DNA of 6,040 nt from an uncultured Muribaculaceae bacterium (GTDB taxonomy: Bacteria; Bacteroidota; Bacteroidia; Bacteroidales; Muribaculaceae): positions 1-6,040 of the forward strand of contig CAJTRC010000094.1 in the NCBI GenBank assembly GCA_910578365.1. The letters are read 5' to 3'. A model generated the notes under the pieces. That model saw only the letters and a program-made list of their open reading frames with translations, was not told the DNA's origin and did not search any database. Positions 5,973 to 6,040 of this stretch are shown here, piece by piece; the stretch's first letter is position 1; every line of letters begins with the position of its first letter. The position numbers and the translations under genes are program-made.

Positions 5973-5976
5973 TATT
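5831..5976. repeat. Imperfect long inverted repeat, possible dispersed element or structured RNA
   Basis: Several nested pairings converge on one centre. From the outside in these are AATGTT/AACATT (5838-5843 with 5968-5973), ATTCC/GGAAT (5845-5849 with 5948-5952), an 11-bp stem with one G-T pair (5854-5864 with 5934-5944), GCG/CGC plus TTTTGC/GCAAAA (5867-5877 with 5922-5932), and the apex CATAGC/GCTATG (5893-5906). An additional direct repeat, CTGAATTGAAG (5879-5889) and CTGAAATGAAG (5910-5920), flanks the apex. Such ordered pairing over about 140 bases is unlikely by chance. There is no transposase and no obvious target-site duplication, so I call it a repeat or folded RNA of unknown kind. 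Confidence 0.55.
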
Positions 5977-6040
5977 TTTTGAATTAATGGATTTTTAAAG
6001 TTACCCCCGCCTTGGCGTCTCTTTTGCTGAATTGCTAAAA

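Noticed and set aside
1..6040. CRISPR array, IS element, toxin-antitoxin pair or phage genes
   Set aside because: No regularly spaced repeats, transposase, integrase or paired small toxin-like genes are visible in the window.

Overview
The window looks like a chromosomal stretch from a member of the Bacteroidales, possibly a gut Muribaculaceae-type organism (the family-level guess is inference). Three intergenic regions carry the Bacteroidetes-type promoter pair, TTTG about 17-20 bases before TAnnTTTG. No clear Shine-Dalgarno sequences precede the starts, the serine tRNA has no encoded CCA, and one secreted protein ends in a type IX secretion (T9SS)-like sorting domain. All recognisable genes lie on the minus strand.

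Layout from left to right. Positions 1-234 hold no gene: a plus-strand terminator for a gene outside the window, a cluster of TTGTTAG repeats, and the minus-strand terminator of the tRNA. At 235-321 is tRNA-Ser(CGA) with its own promoter at 337-368. At 474-1571 is a 365-residue protein of the cobalamin-independent methionine synthase (MetE C-terminal/YxjG) fold, with its own promoter at 1601-1631; by eye it has lost every zinc ligand of the true enzymes. At 1638-3581 is a full-length Kup potassium transporter. After a strong hairpin at 3674-3705 come two secreted proteins joined by an ATGA stop/start overlap. Read in the direction of transcription, these are a small 160-residue protein with a T9SS-like tail (5520-5038) and a 436-residue protein with three fibronectin-III-like repeats (5041-3731). 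The pair has a promoter at 5578-5606, directly abutting a tandem repeat with long T tracts.

The right end, 5609-6040, has no recognised gene but is unusually structured. It holds the tandem T-tract repeat, a chain of small hairpins, a long 52-base hairpin, and a roughly 146-base imperfect inverted repeat. A 47-codon open frame almost exactly spans that inverted repeat. This right-hand region is the best candidate for something undescribed (a dispersed repeat, a structured RNA or a small gene). The zinc-site-less MetE-like protein is the best candidate for a known fold with a changed function.

The genes do not form a single pathway. The tRNA, the MetE-like protein and the two-gene secreted operon each have a visible promoter. 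kup has no promoter I can see and may depend on an unrecognised one or on read-through.
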